Assembly: GCA_032209605.1 (NCBI GenBank)
Contig: JASFXZ010000012.1
Location: forward strand, 5,642,001 to 5,706,000
Origin: Mactromeris polynyma
Lineage: Eukaryota; Mollusca; Bivalvia; Venerida; Mactridae
Length of the DNA stretch: 64,000 bases
Direction of reading: 5' to 3'
Under the pieces are notes generated by a model. That model saw only the letters and a list, made by a program, of their open reading frames with translations. It searched no databases and was not told the DNA's origin. Positions 35,531 through 47,880 of the stretch are shown piece after piece (position 1 is the first letter of the stretch; the number at the start of each line of letters is the position of its first letter). The position numbers were made by a program, and so were the translations under genes.

Positions 35531-38076
35531 ATACAGACAAACGCGACTGCATCAGTGTAGAAACTTCACATATACGCGCTACGTAAAAATATCAACATCA
35601 TTTGCTAACACAGCAAAGTAACTTACAACAAGCTTAACTACTCGGAAGAAATATATAGTTGATGGTTAATAAATATCTCTCAACTCGTTGTATGTTCGTC
35701 AAATGCATGGATATAGTGATTTTGACCGTAACTTTAAATATGAATATGAAAAGTACGAGTTATCCATATTTGTAAACAGTGGCATGACATGAAAAAAGTC
35801 ATAGCTTTGTCTAAGCGCAGATCAGTTTAAATTTGACTAACGTTTATTTTCAAAACAGTGTACAGGAAGTCATATGTCGACGTAAGATGGATGAAACAAA
35901 ATAGTGAGTAAAACTATATCGAATGGGAAATTGAAACATGTATCGTATTACGCGTAGGAGATAGCTTAAATGCCTTTTTTCTCAGTAAACAAACTTTTAA
36001 ACGCGATTTAAATTTCAATTATCGTTTCTTCTGAATTAAATATCTGTTTTTCTATGGCAAAACTTTCTGGAGAATAAAGATAGCATGGAATCCTTGACAC
36101 TATAAATGCAAACAAACACGCAATGTTATTATCGTACAAAGAATGCATTGGAAAGAAACAACATCCTCATTAAGCTGTCAAAAATATTATAGACATATAA
36201 ACAATCAATAGTTTCAAGTCGAAAGATATGATTATTTCAGGGAAACCATCGAAAATCATTTTAAAGGAGAGGTTAGGAACGACATGTTTTGGTTTTTATT
36301 TTTTTATTTTGTGCACTTGTTAAAACAATTGAAACGATGCGGGAGAGAAAGGCAATTTTCACAAATAAAACCTCCCCAAGAGGATATATAGACAAAACAA
36401 AAAGACGGAGTCACAATCGAAGGGATATATCAATAATTCAAGACGGACCAATGGGTGTTTGCCTATATAAAAACTAATGAAGAATTCAAGCAAGAAATAC
36501 CACAAACAAAGTACACAGCCACCACAAGGTACGAGGAGAAGAGGATATATTTACATGCCAGTAAACAAGTGCAAAGACAAACGGGTCAAATCACAACCAT
36601 ACACGATGAGTGAATATATGAATACCGCATTGGAAGAGTCAGTTTGAGGGTGCATCTAACCTCGCATGTATCCCACTATCACCCAAAATAAAACGAAAGG
36701 TGAAAAAAGAGGAAAATTGTGCTGGACAACGCCCCAACATGACCGACGGACAACACAATAGCGTGTACAGTGTATGTAATTTGAATTGTTGTTTCTATGC
36801 TTGCGATTTCTTCCTTTATGAATGAATGTTATTATGTCAAGTCATTGCGTTTTGTTCTGAGACAAACGTAGCTGGCGAACATGATTGAACAAGATATAAT
36901 ACTAGAAGTATTGAACGTTGGGTAGCGGACACTGTTTTATATCTTTTGTCGCCAAGTGTAATTACATGTATACAACTCCACTTTGGGGTCCACGCCGCAC
37001 TAAGTCGTTGAAGAGGTACATACGGTACACATGTTCCATACATATTTAATTTCTAAACAATGGAGCAAATGCGGCTAATATATGAAAAGAATTTACATAT
37101 GAACGTGTTTTCGAATATATTTCCCCGCAAACCTATATTCGAAGGGCTCACTGGAACTGCACTGCAGTCATCGTTTTTAGCAAGCAAATTCGAAATCGAC
37201 CAGAGCGAAATCCGCGTACACAACAAAACAAAGCGGTAAGCATTTGCGATATCAGCTGGAAAACGGATTTGACCTGATATCAGTTATGCTTAGAAGAAAC
37301 CCAAAGAAAATTGTTGTTGAAATATTGCAAATTACAGAAAAAAAATGTCTTCCTACGCCGCAGCCGTATCACGCGTGAAGTACAAGGGAAATGCAATTTT
37401 CCGTCATCGTTCCGTTGAATATCGACGATTTACGGAAACTGTTCTAAAATGAATTTATTCACATACTTTTTGTTTCATTGTCAAATATTAAATAATAACG
37501 ATCAAAATATTTATAACGAGAACAGATCAACAAAAACAAAATGATAAAATAATATTTTCCATGAGGTATGACGTAATCATGGAATTCCCGTGTACATTTA
37601 GTTAACAAAATGGCAGCATCCATGAAAACGCACGACAACGGATAAAATACGTGAACTACTGTGCGCAGATAAGATGTGTTTGAACAGTCGCATAGAAACA
37701 GAACACTGTTTCATCGGTACTTCACTTTACAATGAAAAATAATGCATTAATGTTTCGTGTAACTTGTACAGAAAGTGCAACTAGGTGACAGTTGTCAACC
37801 GCGTAATCCTGGGACAGATTATCGAGTTTGACAGGATGATAATGCCAAAACAACATATTTGCTACACTCCACCATACATGTAAATTTTACGTACGATTCT
37901 GATCCTTATAGCTCGTCCGGTAGGGCAGAGCATAATTAACGAATATATTATTCTACATAACAATTTCAGTCTGCTAACATCTTTGATATCTGAATGCAGG
38001 CAAATCACATGTACAAAGTGGTGTACCTACAATAGGCTTAATTTCTCATTTAATGTGTAGTGGTGTAGACTACGAC
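35531..38076. other. Intergenic DNA; repeat fragment at 36.5 kb
   Basis: The interval 36488-36700 (AAATACCACAAACAAAGTAC.., TATCCCACTATCACCCAAA) matches 34815-35010 in phrase order, a second dispersed repeat. No gene was recognised. Confidence 0.35.
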
Positions 38077-38521
38077 GACCGGTCGGTTAGCGCAGTCGGT
38101 GGAGCGTTGTATACTGTAGATAGTGCTTAGGGGGTTGGGGGTTTGAACCCTACATCGGGCGCACTTTCCCTCTTGATTTACTTCAATAGTGACAGCGGTG
38201 TTCGACGGTCCATGGTGGCTGAGTCTCAAATACCGTAAGGGAGGAGTGTAGTTTTGATTGGTTAGACGGTAGTCGGAAGAGCGCTGTACACTATAGTGTT
38301 TATGAGGTTGTGGGTTCGAGCCCAACATTGGGCACACTTTTATCCCCTTGATTTACTTCTATAATGGCAGTGGTGTTTGACGGCTCATGGTGGATGAGTC
38401 TCAAATGCCGGAAGGGGAAGGAGTTTAGTGTTGTTTGGTTAGACAGGTGCCCATTTAGCTCAGTCGGTAGATCATGGTACTAGTGTTTAGGAGGTTATGG
38501 GTTCGAGCCCCACATCGGGCG
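38077..38521 (+). mobile_element. Tandem trimer of tRNA-derived SINE units
   Basis: Three tRNA-like heads lie in the same orientation: 38077-38161, 38257-38335 and 38449-38521. Each has an A-box region (TTAGCGCAGTCGGTGGAGCG in the first; TTTAGCTCAGTCGGTAGATC in the third; decayed in the second) and a B box (GTTTGAACCC, GTTCGAGCCC, GTTCGAGCCC). They are separated by related spacers of about 100 bp containing TTGATTTACTTC, GGTGTT(C/T)GACGG and CATGGTGG(C/A)TGAGTCTCAAA. B-box spacing is about 173 and 187 bp. The third unit best keeps an acceptor stem (GCCC.. with ..CGGGC). The last spacer is cut short after TTGGATTACTTCAACT. Confidence 0.8.
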
Positions 38522-40679
38522 AAATATTCCTTTGGATTACTTCAACTGCGACATGTTTATGATCAACCAATATGTTGATATACAAAGCTCTTGTAAAATC
38601 GACAGAATATCCAACAGATACTTATGCCTGTATTTGTGAAAAATACACATTTCCTGTTTTCTATTTATTTAGTGACACTGCTGAAGAAAGATTATTTGAC
38701 GCTGAGAAGAGTTCACTGTCTTTGAATAATGTGTTGTCATGAAGACGTGGTCAGTTTGTTCAATATATTCACATTTGAGTACAGCAATGAACATTCTGGA
38801 GTGACTTATATAATCAAAGCACAAAGGTGCTGTGGGACGGTACCACTCGTCTCTGTAGCCAAGCTGGCAACTCGTTGCATACAAGTTTCCGTTTTATAAA
38901 ATCCAAGTATGTGTAAATAGGTAAGATGGTTTGTATGGAATATGAAATATGGAATAAAACTAAAATATGAGACAGAAATGCGAAAAAAAAAAAAAAATGT
39001 ATTGAAAAAATAGTAAATCCGACTTGTTCTAGAAATGCTAGATTTTCAAACCGAAATAAAGAAAAATGGTCAGTAATAATGGTAGAACCTTAAAATTGGA
39101 AAACAAGTGAAATGTTTGTCACGATTGTAATTAAATGAAAAACAAGATATTAGCACCTTTATGTTACGTTTGTGAATATTTAATTATAAAATGACATATT
39201 AAATTATATCAGCACGAACTTAGAGTAAAATCAGTATGCCCAAGTAATGATAACACTAGCTTGCCATATATTATGAGTTATCTTGTTGTAGTGGGGTATT
39301 TTCAAATGAATTTTCCAAGCACAGAGTGAGATGTACGTAGAAAGAGGACATCGATAATGTTCGTAGTCGTGCACAACGACACCTTATCTACGATAAATCG
39401 CAATAAAGAACAGCATCAACAGTAATCACTCGTCATCGATTTATATAAATCCTTTAAACGCAGTCTGAACCCGAGTACACTCTTCTTCGTGCGTTCGCTG
39501 AGCGAATTTATCGCGTTGGCATTTTATTATGAGCACACCTAAACTGTAAACAAACTCGTGTCTATTAATACATTGCTTTAAAACCCATCATTTTATTGAA
39601 ATGTTTATGATATTATTTCGTTCGGTGAACTTTGAAACTACTTTGTTACGTAGTAATTAAATTAGGATGTGGACGTTTTTGACTTGTTACCGGTTTTCAG
39701 CATTTTTTCTGTTTTGAAAACGGGAACTAATTGTTGTATGCCTCTCAAATTGAGCGGTACCGTCCAAAAGTGCGGTTAAAATGTATTTTCCAATCTGTCA
39801 GATGGAATTTTAAAAACTGAACCAAAAGTGTGGACAAATGTGTACATTTGTAATAGAATTATAGATGTCTTGTAGTTTTTTTCCAGACATAGTATTTATG
39901 TTCAAACAGTATACTGGCAAACCCTTGAGATTGTCTATCTTTCACTATGTGTCACTGCTACTTGAGAGTTGCAAATTTTGAAATGTCTTGTAAATCATAA
40001 ACATGTCTATGTTTTAATTACTGTTGAATAACTATATCAGTAGGTTCAGCATTTGCTGTTGCTTAGACACATTTTTGATACTTTTGATAGGAATATATCT
40101 TTGCAAATGTGATATATTTATGAGTTTATCAGAAAATGATAAACATGTATGTGTTAAGAGAAGAACGTACTGATATTACAATCATGTAGATCTATGCAGT
40201 TTTCTGCAAATTGCTGTTTAGTCTCGTTGACCAGGCATAACATATTTGCACATAAAATTGAATCATGAGAGCAAGATTGTAATGATTAAAGATATGGACC
40301 TTCTTAAAATGTTATAATTTTTGTAAAACAAGTATTTTGAAGTAAATGTCTTATTATTTACAGGTGTAAAAGTAGTAGTATAGACGAAGGTGTCTTTTCT
40401 AGAACTTGGTAATTATGAGCTGAAACAGCGGCAAATCATTGAATCATTTCATCGTCATTTAAATTATTATTTGTTACATACCTTTCATTGATAAGAGGGC
40501 TGTTCTAGGTACACACTTATATGAACTTTTTTGCATATGATATTAATAACTATTTCTCCAGAAACTATTAAAGTTTTAATAGAAAAGTGGATCGATGTTG
40601 TTCACTTGAAATTGCTGAGCACTTTTCTTTCTCAGGGACTGGTTAATTTTTACTTATTTTGCATTTTGCAAGTTTGAGA
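38522..40679. other. Intergenic DNA; nothing recognised
   Basis: AT-rich, with a poly(A) run near 38983-38997. No exon or repeat array was seen. Confidence 0.35.
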
Positions 40680-40788
40680 AACACGAAAAATCGGTCAATG
40701 GCGCTACCGGGAATCGAACCCAGGTTACGGATTGCCGGTCCGTTATGCTAACCACTACACCACAGCGACCTGACGTCATTTTCGTGTA
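40680..40788 (-). mobile_element. tRNA-like unit between 9-bp inverted repeats, copy 1
   Basis: Minus strand 40769-40699 folds as a tRNA: acceptor GTCGCTG/TAGCGCC with one mismatch and one wobble, a D arm around GTGTAGTGGTTAGCAT, anticodon stem ACGGA/TCCGT with loop CCGGCAA, and a T arm CTGGG-TTCGATT-CCCGG. Position 33 is C instead of the near-universal U, and the apparent anticodon GGC is not the normal eukaryotic Ala anticodon, so a working tRNA gene is unlikely. ATTTTTC, a Pol III terminator, lies about 9 bases downstream. The unit is bounded by ACACGAAAA (40681-40689) and its exact complement TTTTCGTGT (40779-40787). A second copy with the same boundaries lies at 53554-53663. Confidence 0.75.
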
Positions 40789-43700
40789 TTTATCATTTAT
40801 AAAGTTATGATAGAGTCAACCTTTTAACTCTGGATGACTGCTTCCTGGACAGTATTCCCATTGACGAACAATGTTTGAGGGAGTATATATACAAGGAACA
40901 CACAAATTCTAGCTATTTATTAAAACTTGAGTCTGTAGGTCGGTCGGTTGGTTGTTCTGTCCAGTATACAACATATGTAGTTTGTGTGGCTAACTACTTC
41001 TTCAGTTTTTAAGGGATTGCAATGCAATTTGATAATAAAAGTACCATGATACATGATTTGTATATGTGCAAGACATAAATTTGCTGTGCATCCATCAAAA
41101 TGTTTTAGAATGTTGTCCCTTTGAATTAAAGTCTCCTTTTTACAACACATGTAAACGTATCTTATATCCTTATCTTATTTAAATAAACAGGAACAAACGA
41201 ATTGAACGGAGATTGCCGACTATCACCGATCGATAAATTGGTGGAAATTTACGATACTTACCGAGTACGCGCTAAAGATTGTGGGTAAATTATTTTTCTT
41301 TATCGTTTCACCGATATCAGCCTGTTTCGAATCAATGGTTTATATGTCCGTGGTTTTGGTTAGGTATTTCAGCACTAATTAATGTCTGGTGACGTAAGGA
41401 AACCGTCAAAGTACTAGACACGATCAGTTGAGAGGTTTGTGATAGCTGTAGCTATCTATTTTATCTCCTCTACATTTTTTCTGTGACAGTAAAGTCAATA
41501 TATCTCATAAAGACGATGTTTATGATGCATCATGGTAAGTTTATTGTCATTTGTTTCTGCCCTTGCATCACGGTACATGTATAACACAAATGTATTGAAC
41601 AGTATACGTTTGCTTAACGGTAGAGTAACGTATTATTACATTTTTGTCCCGGTATGTATACCGGTATACTACAAAATTTGTTATTATGGTACGTTTGACG
41701 GAAGTTCGATCAAAAGTTAGTAAGCTGTAGATACTTGTAGTTTATTAGCCAGGAGAAACACTCTGCCAAAGAGAATTGAGTAGACTATATATTTGAAAGC
41801 ACAATATCTGGTGAGCATTATCCGTTTACATGAAACTGCCATATGGCGACTGGTGTGTTTGTAAATTACAACATTTGTGTAGCTGTCGCCCAAACAAAAT
41901 TTGAATTCAGCATTTTTCGAAAAAAACTGATTTTCCTTGATAAAATGATTGGTGTCAGTGTCCGATGGAATATTAGAAATGAATGATGAAGTTGAGTCAG
42001 AAATACCACATTCACAGCCACTCAATAAAGCACAGGGAGATATGACAATGTGGAGCATATTACAGATAGGTGAACACAATACAAAGACAAAAGGGGCAAA
42101 ATACAAAGATTAATGATGGGTAAAATAGGGAAACTACATTTAAATAGTCAGTTGCAAGAACACGAATATGGATTTGAATCTACTTTAAAGGGCACCTAAC
42201 ATTGAAGCAAATGTTTATATAACAAGTTAACTTCAATCTAGTGTTATTTGATATTGCAAAATTGTACGTTAAAATTAAACATGCAATTAATTTGAAAGAA
42301 AATGCTATATGTACTCCTATATAATGGAAAACTTACCAAGCGACAGTAAATGTTTATATCTAACTTGGCAATGGCGACGACGAGGATGCATTTTACAATC
42401 GATAATTAAAACAAGTATATTATTTGGACACGTCAGAAATAACGTGAACCACTTTTACATATACTTGATATATTCGCACATGTTGGACATCCAATCAACG
42501 AGCATCATACAGAACTAACTGACATGTGGTTTTTATAGCCGCTTTGTTTTAGATTCGCCGTAAAAGTGAATTCATGTTCCGTGTTCATGATTTTCGACAT
42601 ATTCTGTATGTAATCGCTTCATTTCATCGGACATACGGATAGGCTTCTGTTAATAGCGGATGACATGGATAAAAGTTTAAGGTTGATGTACACAACCTAT
42701 TCCACCTACATAACCAGAGCCGAGTCAATGCATTGTAGAGGATTTGACTAAAAGACTACAATAATATGTAATAACGTTCTTTTTCTCCCGTATGCTGTCA
42801 AACTGATCCTCCACATGGATGTACGGCTTGAGGACTCTGACTATTGTTTCGGATACTGTTGTGTATTTGTTAATTAATTAGGAGAAATCGAGTATTATAT
42901 AACTGGGTAACTAAACGAGATTGAATGAAACGGGTTGGCGTGATTCGATATTTATTTCAGTAACTTAATTATTGTCGCGATTAATGCATTGGTACTTGAA
43001 CTGATGGTTAAAACAATGTATTGGAAGCTCAGGTGCTTTGTTTTCTCTGTAGAATTGATATGTCAGAAACATGGACAAGAAACATATGTTACTTGACATT
43101 TAGAAATTAAAGGCTTAGTGAATGGACGTTGTTTATCATTTGACTAAATATAGAATTATATAGTCGAGCACAATGCCAAATTCATTGGGCACATTCACAC
43201 CAACTGCACACATACATAAACTCATAATTACACACATTGCCTTCAATACTCAGACATTTTAGCGTTGTTTAACATTGTCATATATTTGTATGTATAGATT
43301 TCCAAGGTTATTATCATCTTCGACAAAGGATCGCTTTACGAGACATCGACTTAAGACTAAGCCGCTGTGTTTTCTTCTTTGAAGCTTTAGCTTTCTCGCG
43401 AATGTATAAACTCCTATATACCAGAAGCTTTGACACGATGAAGAAGCATAAATCTCCGTAAAAGCTTATAAATGCCATAATTACTTACCAAGTTAAGGTT
43501 TCTTTCCATTTGTCAATTATGTATTTGTGCAGTTCAAGAGGTACGTATAATCATTCCATCTAGAATTTGTAAAATAGTTCATAAACACGAACATCAGATC
43601 AATATCGAACCAATATAAAGACAAGTTGAAGCTGAAGCTGATTAAGTAAAATGGTTAAGACATTAGCAAAATAATGGTTAAGCAGAATTTCCAATGCATT

Positions 43701-43905
43701 TTGTTTTCAAAAGTGAGAAAAAAGTGCACGGGAAAGTCCATAATTATTAAACAGGATCTCTCCGCACAGTTTCCAGGGGGTATGAAGTAAAGGGTAGATA
43801 ATGTAGGGGGACAAAATACAACTATAAAATGATAAATGTGCAAGAACAAAGGACTCCGCAACAATTGAAGATGAAGAGAAACTAATAAACACAACGAACA
43901 CGTCA
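40789..43905. other. Intergenic DNA; one exon-like stretch
   Basis: The interval 41193-41285 follows an AAACAG acceptor-like end. It reads NELNGDCRLSPIDKLVEIYD then TYRVRAKDCG up to GTGG/GTAAAT, a donor-like border. The residue composition looks protein-like but no family is recognised, and it could be chance. 42000-42115 matches other dispersed repeat scraps (GAAATACCACATTCACAGCC). The 129-codon minus frame at 41717-42106 overlaps that repeat and is not supported. Confidence 0.25.
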
Positions 43906-43907
43906 TA

Positions 43908-46665
43908 TTTTAAAAAGGGACTTCGTACACTACTCCCAGTTTTACCCCCTGTTTTAAGGCTTTTTTAATGCGTATAATGCACATTAAAAATGGAAATGAA
44001 GACGAAAAAGTACGAATGGTGTACAAACTCTCTTTATTTTCATAATATTTTTAATAAAATTACACATAATTTCATTAGCAAACCACGAAAACATGCAATA
44101 TCTTAGAACGTTCTAAGAGAAATTGACTGAAAAACCTTAGAACGTTCTAAGAGAAAATGATCAAAAACCTTAGAACGTTCTAAGAGAATTTGACCAAAAG
44201 ACATAGAACGAGGTAAGAGAAATTGACTAAAAACATTAGAACGTTCTAAGATAATTTTACCAAAAAACATAAAACGAGCTGAGAAAAATGGACTCAAAAA
44301 CCTTAGAACGTTCTAAGAGAAAATGGCCAAAAACCTTAGAACGTTCTAAGAGAAATTGATCAGAAACCTTAGAACGTTCTAAGAGAAAATGACCAAAAAC
44401 CTTAGAACGTTCTAAGAGAAATTGATCAGAAACCTTAGAACGTTCTAAGAGAATTGACTCAAAAACCTTAGAACGTTCTAAGAGAAATTGACCAAAAACA
44501 TAGGACGAGCTGAGAGAAAATGACCAAAAACCTTAGAACGTTCTAAGAGAAATTTATCAGAAACCTTAGAACGTTCTAAGAGAATTGACTCAAAAACCTT
44601 AGAACGTTCTAAGAGAATTTGACCAAAAAACATAGGACGAGCTGAGAGAAATTGACTCAAAAACCTTAGAACGTTCTAAGAGAATTTGACCAAAAAACAT
44701 AGGACGAGCTGAGAGAAATTGACTCAAAAACCTTAGAACGTTCTAAGAGAATTTGACCAAAAAACATAGGACGAACTGAGAGAAATTGACTCAAAAACCT
44801 TAGAACGTTCTAAGAGAATTTGACCAAAAAACATAGAACTAGGTGAGAAAAATTGACTCAAAAACCTTAGAACGTTCTAAGAGAATTTGACCAAAAAACA
44901 TAGAACTATCTAAGAGAAATTCACTCAAAAACCTTAGAACGTTCTAAGAGAGTTTGACCAAAAACCTTAGAACGTTCTAAGAGAAATTTACCAAAATAGC
45001 ATACAACTATCTAAGAGAAATTGACTCAAAAAAACATAGGACGAGCTGAGAAAATTTGACTCAAAAACCTTAGAACGTTCTAAGAGAATTTGACCAAAAA
45101 CCTTAGAACGTTCTAAGAGAATTTGAAAAAAATAACATATAACTATCTAAGAGAAATTGACTCAAAAACCTTAGAACGTTCTAAGAGAATTTGACAAAAA
45201 TAACATAGAACTATCTAAGAGAAATTAACTCAAAAACCTTAGAACGTTCTAAGAGAATTTGACAAAAATAACATAAACTATCCAAGAGAAATTGACTCAA
45301 AAACCTTAGAACGTTCTAAGAGAATTTGACAAAAATAACATAGAACTATCTAAGAGAAATTAACTCAAAAACCTTAGAACGTTCTAAGAGAATTTGACAA
45401 AAATAACATAAACTATCCAAGAGAAATTGACTCAAAAACCTTAGAACGTTCTAAGAGAATTTGACCAAAAAACATAGAACTATCTAAGAGAAATTCACTC
45501 AAAAACCTTAGAACGTTCTAAGAGAGTTTGACCAAAAACCTTAGAACGTTCTAAGAGAAATTTACCAAAATAGCATACAACTATCTAAGAGAAATTGACT
45601 CAAAAAAACATAGGACGAGCTGAGAAAATTTGACTCAAAAACCTTAGAACGTTCTAAGAGAATTTGACCAAAAACCTTAGAACGTTCTAAGAGAATTTGA
45701 AAAAAATAACATATAACTATCTAAGAGAAATTGACTCAAAAACCTTAGAACGTTCTAAGAGAATTTGACAAAAATAACATAGAACTATCTAAGAGAAATT
45801 AACTCAAAAACCTTAGAACGTTCTAAGAGAATTTGACAAAAATAACATAAACTATCCAAGAGAAATTGACTCAAAAACCTTAGAACGTTCTAAGAGAATT
45901 TGACAAAAATAACATAGAACTATCTAAGAGAAATTAACTCAAAAACCTTAGAACGTTCTAAGAGAATTTGACAAAAATAACATAAACTATCCAAGAGAAA
46001 TTGACTCAAAAACCTTAGAACGTTCTAAGAGAATTTGACAAAAATAACATACAACTATCCAAGAGAAATTGACTCAAAAACCTTAGAACGTTCTAAGAGA
46101 ATTTGACCAAAAAACATAGAACTATCTAAGAGAAATTGACTCAAAAACCTTAGAACGTTCTAAGAGAGTTTGACAAAAAACCTTAGAACGTTCTAAGAGA
46201 ATTTGACCAAAACACATAGAACGAGCTGAGAGAAACTGAAAAAAAAATCTTAGAACGTTCTAAGAGAAAATGACCCAAACACCTTAGAACGTTGTAAGAG
46301 AAAATGTGACTAAAAAACCTTAGAACGTTCTAAGAGAAAATGACCCAAACACCTTAGAACGTTCTAAGAGAAAATGACAAAAAAACTTAGAACGTTCTAA
46401 GAGAAAATGGCTAAAAAGTAAAAACCTTAGAACGTTCTAAGAGAAAATGACACAAACACCTTAGAACGTTCTAAGAGAATATGACCCAAACACCTTAGAA
46501 CGTTCTAAGAGAAAATGACACAAACACCTTAGAACGTTCTAAGAGAAATTGGCTAAAATCCTTAGAAGGTTCTAAGAGAAATTGACCCAACAATCTTAAA
46601 ATGATCTTAGAGAAATTGACCAACATATCTTATAACGTTCTAAGAGAAATTGACCCAAAAAAATG
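43908..46665 (-). repeat. Palindromic-array element, copy 2 (long array, inverted)
   Basis: The conserved tail lies at 43908-44098 on the minus strand and the array at 44099-46665. Most units are AACCTTAGAACGTTCTAAGA followed by GAAATTGAC(T)C-type spacers, centred on the 16-bp palindrome CTTAGAACGTTCTAAG. Some units have diverged centres (CATAGGACGAGCTGAGA, CATAGAACTATCTAAGA, CATAAACTATCCAAGA). A higher-order repeat of about 574 bp is visible: the block starting TATCTAAGAGAAATTCACTC at 44907 recurs at 45481 with the same order of variants. A sub-block of about 120-130 bp repeats within it. Confidence 0.9.
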
Positions 46666-47099
46666 AATACGTTTATGCAGAAGTACGCAAGCAACCACAA
46701 GTGTGCTATTATATATCACAATTTCAACAATTGGCATTAAGTTCTCACTAAATGTGCGTTAATGCATAAAATATTATATAATTTGTTAGCACCCAGTTGT
46801 GGCTGACGTGTTTCATCAGAAATGAACATATGTATGTCAAACAGCACTGTAAAGTTCTGGTATGGTCATCGTAATAAACATACAAAACAGAGACATTAAA
46901 ACAAATGTCGTCAACCATGTTATTGTTCTAATGATCATTGTTTAACGAGATCATTATATTTCCTGAGGTCTGTTTCCGAATCACCTTCTCACTTTCTGCA
47001 AGAAAAAAATAAGCATAAATAGAGACAATGAAGTTAAATGTCATTAAAATTTCGGTCACTTCAAATGCAAGGGTACGAAAGCCTGGTGGTGACATTTAG
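46666..47099. other. Spacer; nothing recognised
   Basis: AT-rich sequence between the second palindromic array and the GAATTC minisatellite. Confidence 0.35.
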
Positions 47100-47350
47100 C
47101 TTCAATAATTCGTGAATTCAACTTAATGAATTCACGATTTCAACTTCACGATTTCAAATTCGTGAATTCGCGAATTTAACTTCTTGAATTCATGATTTCA
47201 ACTTCACGAATTCAGGATTACAACTTCACGAATTAACAATTTGAACTTCACGACTTGAATTTCACGAATTCAAGATTCCAATTTCAAGAATTCATAATTT
47301 CAACTCCGCTAATTCACGATTCCATCTTCATGAAGTTGAACTCGTGAATT
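47100..47350. repeat. Degenerate minisatellite, CACGAATTCACGATTTCAACTT
   Basis: About ten degenerate copies of a unit near 20-25 bp built from ACTTCACGAATTC and ACGATTTCA. EcoRI-type GAATTC palindromes recur. A short relative lies at 56905-56960. Confidence 0.75.
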
Positions 47351-47649
47351 TCTCGCATTTGAATTTGACAATTCTTGAAGCCGAAATGTCCCCACCGCGA
47401 CGTCGATTGATAATCTAAATAATATCATATCAGACATGAAGACAGCATGCCTACATTGTTTCCGTTAGTTGTATCTGTATCAGTTCAGCCAAATTCACTA
47501 ATCTGTAGTTGACCATTTGCTACGCTTGACTTTTGTGAGATTTATATCACAAACAATATCATCTTATATTTTTCGGTTACAGCACATTATTTATGCACAG
47601 TCACATTACGGTGACATACGTATATTATCATATATGGTATACAAATTAC

Positions 47650-47880
47650 GTAGTGGCCTCCATAGTCGAGAGGATATGGACGCTAACTTCATGACGCATG
47701 CCCCTGGCAGCTGCGGGTTAGAATCCCATCTAGCCATCTAGCAGGGTGACGGAAGGTCGATGGTTCTACTCAGGAGTCCACCTGGAGTTTTCATCACCCT
47801 GATAACTGGAATAGTTTCTACGTTACCCAGGCTGTGTATTTGACTTATTTATTTAAACTAAACAATTTTTATTTTACGAG
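47650..47880 (+). mobile_element. tRNA-derived SINE, decayed
   Basis: GTGGCCTCCATAGTCGAGAG (A-box region) is followed about 45 bases later by GCGGGTTAGAATCCCAT (B box with one mismatch). The body is AGGGTGACGGAAGGTCGATG, CCACCTGGAGTTTTCATCAC, and it ends in TATTTATTTAAACT. A tRNA-like head, a body and an AT-rich tail are the SINE layout. Confidence 0.6.

Noticed and set aside
40699..40769. A functional tRNA gene (Ala-like GGC anticodon)
   Set aside because: C at position 33, an acceptor mismatch, an anticodon not used in eukaryotes, and a second drifted copy with the same outer flanks all point to a dispersed tRNA-like element.
41717..42106. A 129-codon minus-strand frame
   Set aside because: It overlaps a dispersed repeat scrap at 42000-42115, has no domain, and the composition is like random AT-rich sequence.
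44099..46665. CRISPR array
   Set aside because: Spacers are as repetitive as the palindromes, unit length varies, the setting is eukaryotic, and there are no cas genes.
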